A DNA stretch of 64,000 nt. Source: Bradyrhizobium sp. Tv2a-2 (GTDB lineage: Bacteria > Pseudomonadota > Alphaproteobacteria > Rhizobiales > Xanthobacteraceae). The position numbers were made by a program, and so were the translations under genes. The stretch lies in contig NZ_AXAI01000027.1 of the NCBI RefSeq assembly GCF_000472425.1, positions 1 through 64,000 of the forward strand. Direction: 5' to 3'. This document shows positions 16,407 through 24,706 of this stretch, one piece after another; position 1 is the first letter of the stretch, and every line of letters begins with the position of its first letter. Under the pieces are notes generated by a model. The model saw nothing but the letters and a program-made list of their open reading frames with translations. It was not told where the DNA came from and searched no databases.

Positions 16407-16625
16407 TCAAGCGACGTCCTTGATCAGCTCGAACACCTCCGTCGCGTCGGACAACCACAGCTTCTTCGCGCGCGTGCGCTGGTAATTTTGCAGGATTTGA
16501 AGCTGACGGCCGGCGATCTGGTCTTTCTTGTTGGCGTCCAGTTCAGCGTAGAAGGCTCGCATGTCATCGACGAAACGGCGCGCGGCCGCGGGCGACGCGA
16601 CGGAGCCCCAGTGAAAATCAGCATG
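16407..16625 (-). pseudogene. frameshifted hypothetical gene remnant
   Basis: The minus strand reads ADFHWGSVASPAAARRFVDD, then MRAFYAELDANKKDQIAGRQ and LQILQNYQR in one frame, then AKKLWLSDATEVFELIKDVA to a stop at 16407 in another. The two parts together resemble the C-terminal region of a common Bradyrhizobium hypothetical protein. There is no start codon: the frame continues straight from the stop of the neighbouring gene. The frameshift is near 16465-16475. Confidence 0.5.
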
Positions 16626-16631
16626 CCGCCT

Positions 16632-16931
16632 TCAGTTGTTCGGTTCCGACGGGCCAGTTTCAGGGGTGAGGCCTGTGAGCATCCGATCTACGTGCTTCAT
16701 TGTTTTCCGGCGGAAAGCCTCGAGGTCCAGAGCGGAAGGGGTAGCGGAAATGCCGGCGCCTAGGACGGCAGTCTGACATGCTGCTGAAATTCCGTCGATC
16801 CATGCTTGACCGCTTCCGAGTCCCAGCATCTCGTGCTGGGCGGCCGTCGAGGCGACAAGTGCCCTAAGCAGTACGGTAACCGCTGCGTATTCGGTCAGAT
16901 CAATAGTGATGACTGGATCCTCTTGGCTCAT
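16632..16931 (-). CDS. hypothetical protein, about 99 residues
   Basis: Starts MSQEDPVITIDLTEYAAVTV (16931; an ATG six bases upstream is also in frame). Mostly helical, with a short Gly patch (MLGLGSGQAWIDGI) and ending TPETGPSEPNN. GGGGG lies just upstream. It stops directly before the frameshifted remnant, in the same frame. No family recognised. Confidence 0.45.
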   Translation of the reverse strand: MSQEDPVITIDLTEYAAVTVLLRALVASTAAQHEMLGLGSGQAWIDGISAACQTAVLGAGISATPSALDLEAFRRKTMKHVDRMLTGLTPETGPSEPNN

Positions 16932-17165
16932 GAGCATACCCCCAGGGGAAATTAGCCAGAAGCCGGACCAGCATTCCGCAACCGGGGTGCGAGCGCAAGC
17001 GGGGGACCGGGCGGCCGCAGGCTTGGCGGGCGGAGCGAAGGGCTACTTAGACGCGAGCGACTATTCCCATTTGGGAACTATTCCGGGCCGGCGAAGGATC
17101 TTATGTGGGTGTCGCGAGAGGTAGTCGTTCGTTCTGCGCAAAATTCTTTTAGGGAGTTCATTTCG

Positions 17166-17384
17166 GTGCGAGATGAGAGGCGGCGGCATATTTTAGTGGA
17201 ACTTGAGCAGCAGATGGCAGAGCTTATAACTCTGCGCCGAGCCCTGTGCGTGCAAAAGGCGATGCACAGCCGTCCGATGGGGGCTAGGCGGCCCGCGGGT
17301 CGCACACTGATGCGCGATCTCGCGCGGCAGGCTCGTCGAGGTCGATTCTGCCGCCCGCTGTCTGACTTCCCCGAGCCAGAATAA
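17166..17384 (+). CDS. small hypothetical protein with helical N-terminus
   Basis: Start chosen at a GTG (VRDERRRHILVELEQQMAEL) because GGGAG at 17152-17156 is well placed; the ATG at 17103 has no ribosome binding site. The product is about 72 residues, with an amphipathic helix and a very basic Arg-rich C-terminal half. No family is known to me. Confidence 0.4.
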   Translation: MRDERRRHILVELEQQMAELITLRRALCVQKAMHSRPMGARRPAGRTLMRDLARQARRGRFCRPLSDFPEPE

Positions 17385-18136
17385 CGCTCCCCGGTGCTCG
17401 ACCCACGCTTGGGGAGCCATCCGGCCATTGGCTATCCCAGCGCAGCCGCGGCGCGAGGGCAACTACTTATCCCAGGTGACGACCTCGATCGATCGCGGTC
17501 TTGATCGTTGCCTTGAGGGACGGATCCCGCAAAAGCTCTTCGGCTGCATTGAATTTGGAGTCGAGTTGCCACTGTCCGTGCTTGAAAGTTGTGGATGATC
17601 AGGGCGCGTCGCGCGAGAAGAAGTGCGAGCACTATAAATCCGGTCGGGCTGTTAGTGACGCGGAACGACGCTGGGACGGGAAGGGACCGGAGCAACCGGT
17701 GGCGATCGTCCGGCGCATCGCGCGATCACTCGTTAGTGTCCGGTTGGCCATCTCCATAGGGTCTGGTCAATGACCCTTTGGGCCTCGGCTACGGCCGCGA
17801 ATTGAGTTTCCGCCTCACCCGATAACCAGACTCCATTTACAGTCGCGTACCATCGCCAGAGGTTGCGTCTGAGCACCTGCACAACGGTAAACTCGACGCC
17901 TCGATACTCCATCGCGACGACCTACAAACTGTAGCGGATTGCGCTGCTGAGCGCGCGCTGCTCACCATAACACATGGCAAGCACGAAGTCCCGCCAAGTG
18001 ATTTGCCGCCAAGATCAACGCCGAGCATGCCCGCCTAGCGCGCTACGGAGGCCGTCCGTGAGGCCGATCGCGCTGAAGCCCGTGGCGTGGCCATTGCGGA
18101 TGGAGAGCTACGGTGGTCCCGCGTGGCGATATAGGT
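17385..18136. other. gene-free stretch
   Basis: About 750 bases with overlapping short ORFs in several frames and no recognisable protein. No clear terminator. Confidence 0.4.
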
Positions 18137-18271
18137 TCAGCGCGCGCGCGATGATTTAAAAACGTCATCCCACTTTACACCAAGCAGGGGCGCAATCAGA
18201 GCAAGAAATATCGCCCATGCTATCACTATGATAGGCAGTGCGATTGGGACAAGCTTGAGCAGGATCAACAT
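18137..18271 (-). CDS. 44-residue single-helix membrane peptide
   Basis: Starts MLILLKLVPIALPIIVIAWA, continues hydrophobic to about residue 32, then a charged tail (KWDDVFKSSRAR). Its ATG overlaps the stop of the preceding 29-residue ORF (TGATG), so the pair looks translationally coupled. The longer in-frame extension to 18433 is not needed. The function is unknown. Confidence 0.5.
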   Translation of the reverse strand: MLILLKLVPIALPIIVIAWAIFLALIAPLLGVKWDDVFKSSRAR

Positions 18272-18360
18272 CACTGTGCTCCGTAGGTGAACGGAACCAG
18301 ACTGGCGAACAGAGCCAACAACGGAATGACAAGCGCCGGTATCCAAAAATTGAGGCTCAT
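18271..18360 (-). CDS. 29-residue membrane peptide, coupled to the next ORF
   Basis: MSLNFWIPALVIPLLALF is followed by a short polar end (YGAQ): one hydrophobic helix. The stop overlaps the start of the 44-residue membrane ORF. No obvious Shine-Dalgarno. The two-peptide arrangement is suggestive of a small membrane pair, but unproven. Confidence 0.4.
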   Translation of the reverse strand: MSLNFWIPALVIPLLALFASLVPFTYGAQ

Positions 18361-18495
18361 TGGTGCTGAACCGGAAGTATGAACCATCCAAGCGCAACCC
18401 GAGCGAGTGTGCAAGAGAAATGCACTGCAACAAGCGGCGGATCGCCGGTCGCGCCGCCTCCTATTTTTCGTTTCGCTAGCCGTTACCGACCCGGT

Positions 18496-19203
18496 CTATT
18501 GGTGGAAGCCGAGGCCTTCTAGGAACGAGGGCGGTTGCGTACTTTGCGCAGGTTGTTCCTGCGCGCGCGCATCCTGTATGGGCGTCGGGGCCAGCCCCTG
18601 TGCATTTTGCTCCCGTTGGACGACCCTGGCTCGGGGCTTCGGAACGTCCCGGATCTCTGCCCGGGCATTTTGTGCGGACTTGGCCTTCGGGTGCTTTGGC
18701 ATGGGCTGCGCGGGCGCTGGGGCATTTTCCGCGACCGGCGCTGGCGCGTCTTGCACGGGCTGTACGGGCTCAACCTCTGCCCGTGCATCTTCCTTGGCTG
18801 ACCAGGCCTGGAATTGCCTGAACAGGACTTCGCTCCGCGGCTCACTATTTTCCGCCTGGGTCTGATTGGCGGGTTCAGCGGCGGAAATTGCGCCGTGATC
18901 GGGCGCGCTCCTTGCTATCGACAGGGAACCCTGAGCGTCACGGGTCAATCGAATTTTTGAAGTCGATTGATCGGTACTAGGCCAACGGGCAGAAAAGTCG
19001 GTTCGTGAAGCCGTGATGTCTGCAAAGACCTTCACGGGATTTCCCCACGACAGCGCAATCGCAATACCGACCAGTGTCACCGTCATAACCAAAATACCCG
19101 CATTGAGCAGCAACAACGAGCCCCGCTGCTCATCTTCCTCAGCATGACCAGAGAGAAAGAGAGGCAAGGGATATTCTGGAGCGAAACTGTCTTCCGTCGG
19201 CAC
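18496..19203 (-). CDS. membrane-anchored Ala/Pro-rich hypothetical protein
   Basis: A GTG start (19201-19203) has GAGGAG nine bases upstream. The 235-residue protein has a short acidic N-terminus, one transmembrane helix (about 29-52, LLLLNAGILVMTVTLVGIAI) and a long low-complexity tail rich in Ala, Pro, Gln and Glu, ending FLEGLGFHQ. The topology suggests an inner-membrane anchor with a flexible periplasmic arm. I know of no assigned function. The tail's composition makes homology hard to judge. Confidence 0.6.
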   Translation of the reverse strand: MPTEDSFAPEYPLPLFLSGHAEEDEQRGSLLLLNAGILVMTVTLVGIAIALSWGNPVKVFADITASRTDFSARWPSTDQSTSKIRLTRDAQGSLSIARSAPDHGAISAAEPANQTQAENSEPRSEVLFRQFQAWSAKEDARAEVEPVQPVQDAPAPVAENAPAPAQPMPKHPKAKSAQNARAEIRDVPKPRARVVQREQNAQGLAPTPIQDARAQEQPAQSTQPPSFLEGLGFHQ

Positions 19204-19600
19204 TGGTGACGACTCCTCTTTTTGACCCTTTCAGCCAATAGCCTGTTATCGAGGTCCAAAAGCGGAGGAATCTTGATTTCACTTGGGCCGGGGATCAAGC
19301 GCTCGACAGATCCCGGCCGGGAGAGCCGAGGAGCCTGCTGACAAGGGCGGAAGTCTACTCGTGATCTCCTTTCGCGGCAGGCGAGAGTCCTTTCGGAGTC
19401 TGGAAGATGGGATCAACAAAAAGTTGAACTTGTTAGCCCGCCAGCCGCGCCGGTTGCCGTCGCTAGGTCACGGCTGTCGCAAACCTTCGCATTGCGGATG
19501 CCTTCGACTGCGTAGATTAACCCTAACGGTGGGGAGTCTTTGCAATCTTCTTAAGGATTCGTTAACGGTCTCCTTCAAGCAAGAACTCTTTGGGGGCTGC
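19204..19600. other. gene-free stretch
   Basis: Carries the ribosome binding site of the Ala/Pro-rich gene on the minus strand. The plus-strand frame open from 19283 belongs to the following small gene but shows no protein-like sequence this far upstream. Confidence 0.35.
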
Positions 19601-19810
19601 ATGGAAGGCAGCGCCGGGGCGGCACTGATGATGAACCACGAAGTCGTCGCTGATAACGTCCGCCGCTACCGCGCCATAGCGTCGCTGTGCCGCCAGGCGG
19701 CGGCATTTCGGCCCGCGCAGAAGTTGTCATTGCTGGAGCAGGCCAACGATTGGGAATTCCGAGCGATCTGTGAACTGGAGGCTTACCTCGAGCTCGCCGA
19801 CGTCGCTTGA
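19601..19810 (+). CDS. small helical hypothetical protein
   Basis: A 69-residue product from MEGSAGAALMMNHEV; starts at 19628 or 19631 are also possible. The core NVRRYRAIASLCRQAAAFRP followed by a second helix (LLEQANDWEFRAICELEAY) resembles a small family repeated in Bradyrhizobium genomes, in which one helix carries RYRxMASLCRQ. The function is unknown. Confidence 0.5.
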   Translation: MEGSAGAALMMNHEVVADNVRRYRAIASLCRQAAAFRPAQKLSLLEQANDWEFRAICELEAYLELADVA

Positions 19811-20158
19811 AGGAAACTCCGGCCTCGTTGAGCTCGCAATTTCTCTCAGCCCTGACGACGTAGGGAGATTTCAAGAGATCTGCGCGCTACCGTACTTTTC
19901 GCGAGCGCGAGACGTTCATGACAGCAGTATTCACGGCGCCTGAAGCATAAGCGACGGCGCCGATAGCACAGAAGGTGTAACGGGCAGCGGCCGGCGACAC
20001 GTGGCCGCCGTCCGAGGCAGCAATAAAACATTAACACTTGTGACCGATAGCCGACGCTGTGACCACCCAAGCGACGGCTTTTTGCCGCCGGCTTGCCGTC
20101 AGATCGGCTGAAGAATCACGTCTGTTTCGATCGTTCGTTTATTTGAGGAGATTTTGCA
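19811..20158. other. upstream region of the cold-shock gene
   Basis: About 350 bases. No supported ORF; the minus-strand ORF at 19846-20070 is low-complexity Arg/Cys and unlikely. A long 5' untranslated region is common for cold-shock genes, but I cannot place a promoter. Confidence 0.35.
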
Positions 20159-20365
20159 GTGGCTATGGGAACGGTGAAGTGGTTCAACTTGACGAAAGGC
20201 TACGGCTTCATCCAGCCAGACGCAGGCGGGCCGGATGTGTTTGTCCATATCTCGGCTGTCGAGAAGGCTGGATATACCGGTCTCGCTGAGGGCGCCAAGA
20301 TCAGTTACGAACTGGTACCAGGACGCTCCGGGAAGGTCTCGGCGGAAAAACTGCGCATAGGCTAA
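20159..20365 (+). CDS. cspA: CspA-family cold-shock protein
   Basis: A 68-residue single cold-shock domain. RNP1 is KGYGFI (KGFGFI in most) and RNP2 is VFVHIS; both bind single-stranded RNA or DNA. The GTG at 20159 is preferred because GAGGAG (20145-20150) is 8 bases away, giving MAMGTVKWFN; the ATG at 20165 would be 14 bases away. The acidic loop and C-terminus are shorter than in many paralogues. It lies at the right end of the accessory region. Confidence 0.9.
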   Translation: MAMGTVKWFNLTKGYGFIQPDAGGPDVFVHISAVEKAGYTGLAEGAKISYELVPGRSGKVSAEKLRIG

Positions 20366-20377
20366 TGGTCTCGCTCC

Positions 20378-20545
20378 ATGACCGTTCAAAGTATCGCGTT
20401 TAAGGCCGACGCAATTCGCTGTGTCCGCTGCGACCGGCAGGCTGAGCTGATGTTCAACATCACAAGTCCGAAGGACAGTCGAACGCTTCGCATCTTTCGC
20501 TGCGAATGCGGGAAACTGACTTCGGCTGAGGTGCGCTGCCGATAG
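20378..20545 (+). CDS. 55-residue zinc-ribbon-like protein
   Basis: Starts MTVQSIAFKADAIRCVRCDR. CVRC near 15-18 and CEC near 42-44 could bind one metal ion. The ATG is 12 bases after the cspA stop, so it may be co-transcribed with it. There is no strong Shine-Dalgarno. The function is unknown. Confidence 0.45.
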   Translation: MTVQSIAFKADAIRCVRCDRQAELMFNITSPKDSRTLRIFRCECGKLTSAEVRCR

Positions 20546-21146
20546 CGGAATGAGAGGTCAGGACGCGAGGCCCCGGTCTCGCGTCTAAGAAATGACCGCA
20601 GCAGCCGAATGACGCGACGGTCCGGGTTAGGAAAGCCGCGTTTGAATGATATCGCCTCGATGCGCGGCCCGAGAACGAAAACAGGATGGGGTCGTGACCT
20701 GACCGGGTGGTGACCCCCGGGAGGTCGGAGGTTCGAGCCCTGCCACTCCTGCCAGCCAAATCAACGACTTGGCGTCTTTTCTGAGCGGGCTTGGATAATC
20801 TGGGTCAACTGGACCCGATTCGAGCCGATCGAAACGTCAGCGCTACGCCGACTTTCGCTCAAAGAGTGATCAAAGCGAGCGTCGCTCAATTCGCAGTGTC
20901 CACCACCGCGTGGGTCGCACCTGATTTGTCACGCCGATTCGCGAATTGCAGCGCGCTCATCTGGCGCTTGAAAGAGTTTCACTTCCGCCTCTGCGCGAAG
21001 CTGTGCACCGTAGGCGTCATTGCAGTTCACTGATTGCAGTCCGCGCGACTGCAACAGCAGGGGGTGTCGGACACAAGCGACGTTCGACACCAGCAGAACC
21101 CGGCAACGACGACTCTCCTTCAAAAGATTCAGCCAGGGACACAGCT
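20546..21146. other. intergenic region containing the island boundary
   Basis: Holds the second tRNA-Trp 3' fragment (20716-20775) and the catalase upstream region. The frame open from 20946 into katA is not protein-like before the catalase start. Confidence 0.5.
20716..20775 (+). other. tRNA-Trp 3' fragment, probable right attachment site
   Basis: Variable loop, T-loop TTCGAGC and acceptor CACTCCTGCCA of a tRNA-Trp gene are present, complete with CCA. The T-stem has a G-G mismatch (GGAGG / CCTGC), so this is not a functional gene. From the T-loop on it matches the 13.02-kb copy through AAATCAAYGACTT beyond the tRNA end. Backbone-type genes (catalase, secE) follow, so it probably marks the right edge of the integrated DNA. 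Confidence 0.7.
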
Positions 21147-22610
21147 ATGTCAGACTTCACGCCTCCTTTAACGCATGCCACCGGCACGCCTGTGGTGGAC
21201 AACACCAACATCCAGACCGCTGGTCCGCGCGGGCCGGCGCTGCTGCAGGACATCTGGCTGATCGAGAAATTGGCGCATTTCGATCGCGAGGTGATTCCGG
21301 AGCGCCGCATGCATGCGAAGGGATGGGGCGCGCACGGTACGTTTACCGTGACGCACGACGTCACCCGCTACACCAAGGCCAAGATCTTCTCCGAAATCGG
21401 CAAGAAAACCCCGATGTTCGCCCGCTTCTCGACCGTGGCAGGCGAACGTGGAGCAGCCGATGCCGAGCGGGACATCCGCGGCTTCGCGCTGAAATTTTAT
21501 ACCGAGGAGGGGAACTGGGACATCGTCGGCAACAACACACCGGTGTTCTTCTTCCGCGATCCGCTTCGCTTCTCGGATCTGAACCACGCCATCAAGCGCG
21601 ATCCGCGCACGGGCTTGCGTTCGGCGGACAACAATTGGGACTTCTGGTCACTGCTGCCGGAGGCGCTGCACCAGGTCACGATCGTGATGTCGGATCGCGG
21701 CATCCCCAGGAGCTTCCGGCATATGCACGGCTTCGGAAGCCACACCTTCTCGATGATCAATGCCAGGAATGAGCGGGTCTGGGTGAAGTTCCACTTCCGG
21801 ACGCAGCAAGGCATCAAGAATCTCACCGACGAGGAGGCGGCGGCCATCGTCGCTCAGGACCGCGAGAGCAATGGCAGGGACCTGCTCGAAAGCATCGAGC
21901 GCGGCGACTTTCCGCGCTGGACGCTTCTCATCCAGGTGATGACCGACGCGCAGGCGAAGGCGTTCCGTTTCAATCCGTTCGATCTGACGAAGGTCTGGCC
22001 AAAGGCCGATTTTCCCCTGATCGAGGTCGGCGTCATGGAACTCAACCGCTATCCCGATAACTACTTCGCCGAGGTCGAACAGGCTGCATTCTCTCCGGCG
22101 AATATCGTTCCCGGCATCGGCTTCTCGCCGGACAAGATGCTGCAAGGACGGCTGTTCTCGTATGGCGATACGCAGCGTTACCGGCTCGGCGTCAACTTCA
22201 ACCACATCCCCGTGAATGCGCCGAAATGCCCGTTCCACAGCTATCACCGTGACGGGCAGATGCGCACCGACGGCAATCTCGGGGCCACCCCGATGTACTG
22301 GCCCAATAGCAAGGGCGTATGGACTGATCGCAACGAAGGCCTGATCGAGCCGGCGCTGCCGATTGAGGGCGACGCCACCTATTGGGACCATCGGGTCGAC
22401 GACGACCATTATGAACAGCCGGGCAATTTGTTTCGGAAGATGAGTCCGGCGCAGCGGAAACTTCTCTTCGAAAACACCGCCCGCGCGATGAGCGACGCCC
22501 GGGCAGAGGTGAAGCAACGTCATATCGCCAACTGTGCGAAGGCCGATCCGGCCTACGGAGCGGGGGTCGCGAAGGCGCTGGCGATCGCCCTCGATCGCGC
22601 GGCGGAATGA
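21147..22610 (+). CDS. katA: catalase (small-subunit, haem-type)
   Basis: A 487-residue monofunctional catalase that breaks down hydrogen peroxide in the cytoplasm. Start at MSDFTPPLTHATGTPVVDNT, with AGGGA upstream; the length and lack of a C-terminal flavodoxin-like domain fit clade 3. The catalytic His is in RRMHAKGWGAHG (His56), the distal Asn is in VGNNTPVFFFRDP (Asn129), and the haem-ligand Tyr is in RLFSYGDTQRYRLG near residue 340. No oxyR is adjacent. The HD-domain gene follows closely on the same strand. Confidence 0.93.
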   Translation: MSDFTPPLTHATGTPVVDNTNIQTAGPRGPALLQDIWLIEKLAHFDREVIPERRMHAKGWGAHGTFTVTHDVTRYTKAKIFSEIGKKTPMFARFSTVAGERGAADAERDIRGFALKFYTEEGNWDIVGNNTPVFFFRDPLRFSDLNHAIKRDPRTGLRSADNNWDFWSLLPEALHQVTIVMSDRGIPRSFRHMHGFGSHTFSMINARNERVWVKFHFRTQQGIKNLTDEEAAAIVAQDRESNGRDLLESIERGDFPRWTLLIQVMTDAQAKAFRFNPFDLTKVWPKADFPLIEVGVMELNRYPDNYFAEVEQAAFSPANIVPGIGFSPDKMLQGRLFSYGDTQRYRLGVNFNHIPVNAPKCPFHSYHRDGQMRTDGNLGATPMYWPNSKGVWTDRNEGLIEPALPIEGDATYWDHRVDDDHYEQPGNLFRKMSPAQRKLLFENTARAMSDARAEVKQRHIANCAKADPAYGAGVAKALAIALDRAAE

Positions 22611-22657
22611 ACGGTTCGGACGCGAAGCACCCGACATACCCATTTGCGGAGTCACAG

Positions 22658-23296
22658 ATGATGAAAATCGACGGAATCGTCATTCCCGACAGCAAACTCT
22701 GTCGGGAGATCACCGAACTCGTGCGGGATACGGAGCCGGACCTGCTCTTCAACCATTCGAGCCGGGTCTACTATTTCGCCGCATTGACCGGCCTTCGCCG
22801 TGGCCTCAACTTCGATCGTGAGCTGCTTTACGCCGGTGCGATGTTTCACGACATGGGCCTCACCCCCAGGCACAGCAGCCCGCACGAGCGATTCGAGGTC
22901 GATGGCGCCAACGCCGCCCGCGATTTTCTCGAGACCCGCGGCATCAACACGGTTGATATCGATCTTGTCTGGACCGCGATTGCCCTGCACACCACACCGG
23001 GTATCCCGGTCCACATGCATCCGGTCATCGCGCTTATTACAGCCGGGGTTGAAATGGACGTGCTGGGAATCGCCTACGAAAAGTTCCCTGATGCGCAGCG
23101 CGAGGCTGTCGTTGCGGCCTATCCGCGTTCGCCGCGGTTCAAGGAGGACATTATCCAGAGCTTCTACGACGGCATCAAAAAGAAGCCGCAAACGACTTTC
23201 GGCAACGTCAAGGCCGATGTGATCGCCGACAAGGAGCCGCACTTTCACCGCGGCAATTTCTGCGAGGTGATCCGTGCGTCGCGCTGGAAGGGTTGA
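22658..23296 (+). CDS. HD-domain hydrolase family protein
   Basis: A 212-residue protein starting MMKIDGIVIPDSKLC. Metal-binding HD-fold residues are visible: His33 in NHSSRVYYF, His64-Asp65 in FHDMGL, and His111 in AIALHTTPG. Such proteins hydrolyse phosphoesters or, in cyanamide-hydratase-like members, hydrate small nitriles; the substrate here is unknown. GGAG at 22648-22651 supports this start. An in-frame ATG at 22607 overlaps the catalase stop (ATGA) and would add 17 residues. Confidence 0.75.
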   Translation: MMKIDGIVIPDSKLCREITELVRDTEPDLLFNHSSRVYYFAALTGLRRGLNFDRELLYAGAMFHDMGLTPRHSSPHERFEVDGANAARDFLETRGINTVDIDLVWTAIALHTTPGIPVHMHPVIALITAGVEMDVLGIAYEKFPDAQREAVVAAYPRSPRFKEDIIQSFYDGIKKKPQTTFGNVKADVIADKEPHFHRGNFCEVIRASRWKG

Positions 23297-23831
23297 GCGC
23301 GAGGCGTCGGACCGTTGGCGCGTGCCTCGGGCCGCTGGCTACTGATCCAGATTGGGATGCTTGCCCGGCTTGCGGCCGCCCGGATTGGGATTTCCGCAGG
23401 TGTCGAACTGGTCATTCGGGTTGAAGATCGTGATGCGCAGACCCCGCAGATCGGCCTAGGCCGGCGGCGCTGGTCGGGGTCTCCTCTCCTAGAGGTCGCC
23501 GTTGGCGTCGAGCCGGAAAACCCGCGTTCGATCCCCCGTGACGCCGGTCACGCCAAGGAGTAAGCCATTGATCCCAAGGCGGTCCGCAGCCGCCGGGGGT
23601 GGGCGGGCGAAGGGCTGCCGGCTCAAGCGCGGCTTGACCTTTCGCCCCTCCCGCAGTACATACCGCGCAACCCGCAGCCGGCCCGTTTAGAGACGGATTT
23701 CCGGCGCGGCCCTTGAAATCCCCGAACAATCGAGCCCGCATGCCGGCTCATCCTTCCAAGTGCGAGGGTTGGGCGGCGAAAGGCTGTTCGGTTTCCTTGA
23801 AACTCTTATAAATACGTCTGGCGTATCAACG
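23297..23831. other. intergenic region upstream of secE
   Basis: About 535 bases without a supported gene. In many alphaproteobacteria a tRNA-Trp gene precedes secE; no intact one is here. TTGAAA (23797-23802) and TATAAAT (23807-23813) are too close to be one promoter. Confidence 0.5.
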
Positions 23832-24023
23832 ATGGCTTTCAGCCCGTTCAAATTCCTGCAGGAAGTGCGCTCGGAGACCGCCAAGGTCACCTGGCCGACT
23901 CGTCGCGAGACCACCATCACCACCATCATGGTGTTCGTGATGGTCGCAGCAGCCTCGATTTTCTTTTTCGCCGCGGATCAGATTATCCGCCTTCTCGTCA
24001 CCTTCGTGCTGGGCATCCACTGA
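23832..24023 (+). CDS. secE: preprotein translocase subunit SecE
   Basis: A 63-residue single-helix SecE, the small essential subunit of the SecYEG channel. The amphipathic helix FLQEVRSETAKVTWPTRRET, with its diagnostic KVTWP, precedes one transmembrane helix. Start at MAFSPFKF; the frame is open further upstream without a good start. Its TGA overlaps the nusG ATG (TGATG), so the two are coupled. Confidence 0.95.
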   Translation: MAFSPFKFLQEVRSETAKVTWPTRRETTITTIMVFVMVAAASIFFFAADQIIRLLVTFVLGIH

Positions 24024-24577
24024 TGGCAACCGCAGCAGTCCAAGCTTCCGACAAGCGCTGGTATATCGTCCACGCCTATTCGAACTTCGAGAAGAAGGTC
24101 GCCGAGTCCATCCGCGAGCAGGCCAAGCAGCGTGGGCTCGAGGAGCTATTTGAGCAGGTCCTGGTTCCGACCGAGAAGGTCACCGAGGTCCGCCGCGGCC
24201 GCAAGATCGACGCCGAGCGCAAGTTCTTCCCAGGCTATGTGCTGGTGAAGATGAGGCTCACCGACGAGGCGTTCCATCTCATCAAGAACACCCCGAAGGT
24301 CACCGGCTTCCTCGGCGCGGAAAACAAGCCGATGCCGATCTCGGAAGCCGAGGCGATGCGCATCCTGCATCAGGTGCAGGAGGGCGTGGAGCGGCCGAAG
24401 GCCTCGGTCTCGTTCGAGATCGGCGAGAATGTGCGCGTGGCCGATGGCCCGTTCGCCTCATTCTCGGGCGTGGTCGAGGAAATCGACGAGGCGCGTTCGC
24501 GCGTGAAGGTCGCGGTGTCGATCTTCGGCCGCGCAACGCCGGTCGAACTGGAATTCGGTCAGGTCGAGAAGGTCTGA
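24023..24577 (+). CDS. nusG: transcription termination/antitermination protein NusG
   Basis: 184 residues: the NGN domain (RWYIVHAYSNFEKKVAESI, RKFFPGYVLVKM) binds RNA polymerase, and the C-terminal KOW domain (VRVADGPFASFSGVVEEID) contacts Rho or ribosomal S10. Overlaps secE by one base. Followed by a 130-base gap before rplK. Confidence 0.96.
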   Translation: MATAAVQASDKRWYIVHAYSNFEKKVAESIREQAKQRGLEELFEQVLVPTEKVTEVRRGRKIDAERKFFPGYVLVKMRLTDEAFHLIKNTPKVTGFLGAENKPMPISEAEAMRILHQVQEGVERPKASVSFEIGENVRVADGPFASFSGVVEEIDEARSRVKVAVSIFGRATPVELEFGQVEKV

Positions 24578-24584
24578 CCGCAAT

Positions 24585-24606
24585 CACGCGAGGCACGCTT
24601 CGCGTG
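24585..24606 (+). terminator. hairpin between nusG and rplK
   Basis: A 7-bp stem CACGCGA / TCGCGTG with an 8-base loop, 8 bases after the nusG stop, without a T-tract. It could be an attenuator or processing site. Confidence 0.3.
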
Positions 24607-24631
24607 GAAGAGGACGTGGGAGGAGAGGACG

Positions 24632-24706
24632 GTGAGCCAGCCGCTTCCGATCCGCACCACGAACCTGAAACCGCAGGCCGCAAAGCCTGCCAAACAGGAG
24701 AAGTAA
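24632..24706 (+). CDS. 24-residue upstream ORF ending at the rplK start
   Basis: A GTG ORF (VSQPLPIRTTNLKPQA, ending KQEK) preceded by an excellent Shine-Dalgarno, GGGAGGAGAGG (24618-24628). Its TAA is immediately followed by the ATG of rplK, whose own ribosome binding site (AGGAG) lies inside the last codons. This predicts coupling of rplK translation to the uORF. Whether the peptide is made is not known. Confidence 0.5.
   Translation: MSQPLPIRTTNLKPQAAKPAKQEK

Noticed and set aside
20716..20754. Second tRNA-Trp gene
   Set aside because: The T-stem has a mismatch and the 5' half is missing, so it is an attachment remnant.
23797..23813. TTGAAA plus TATAAAT upstream of secE as a promoter
   Set aside because: Only 4 bases separate the hexamers, far from the 16-18 needed.
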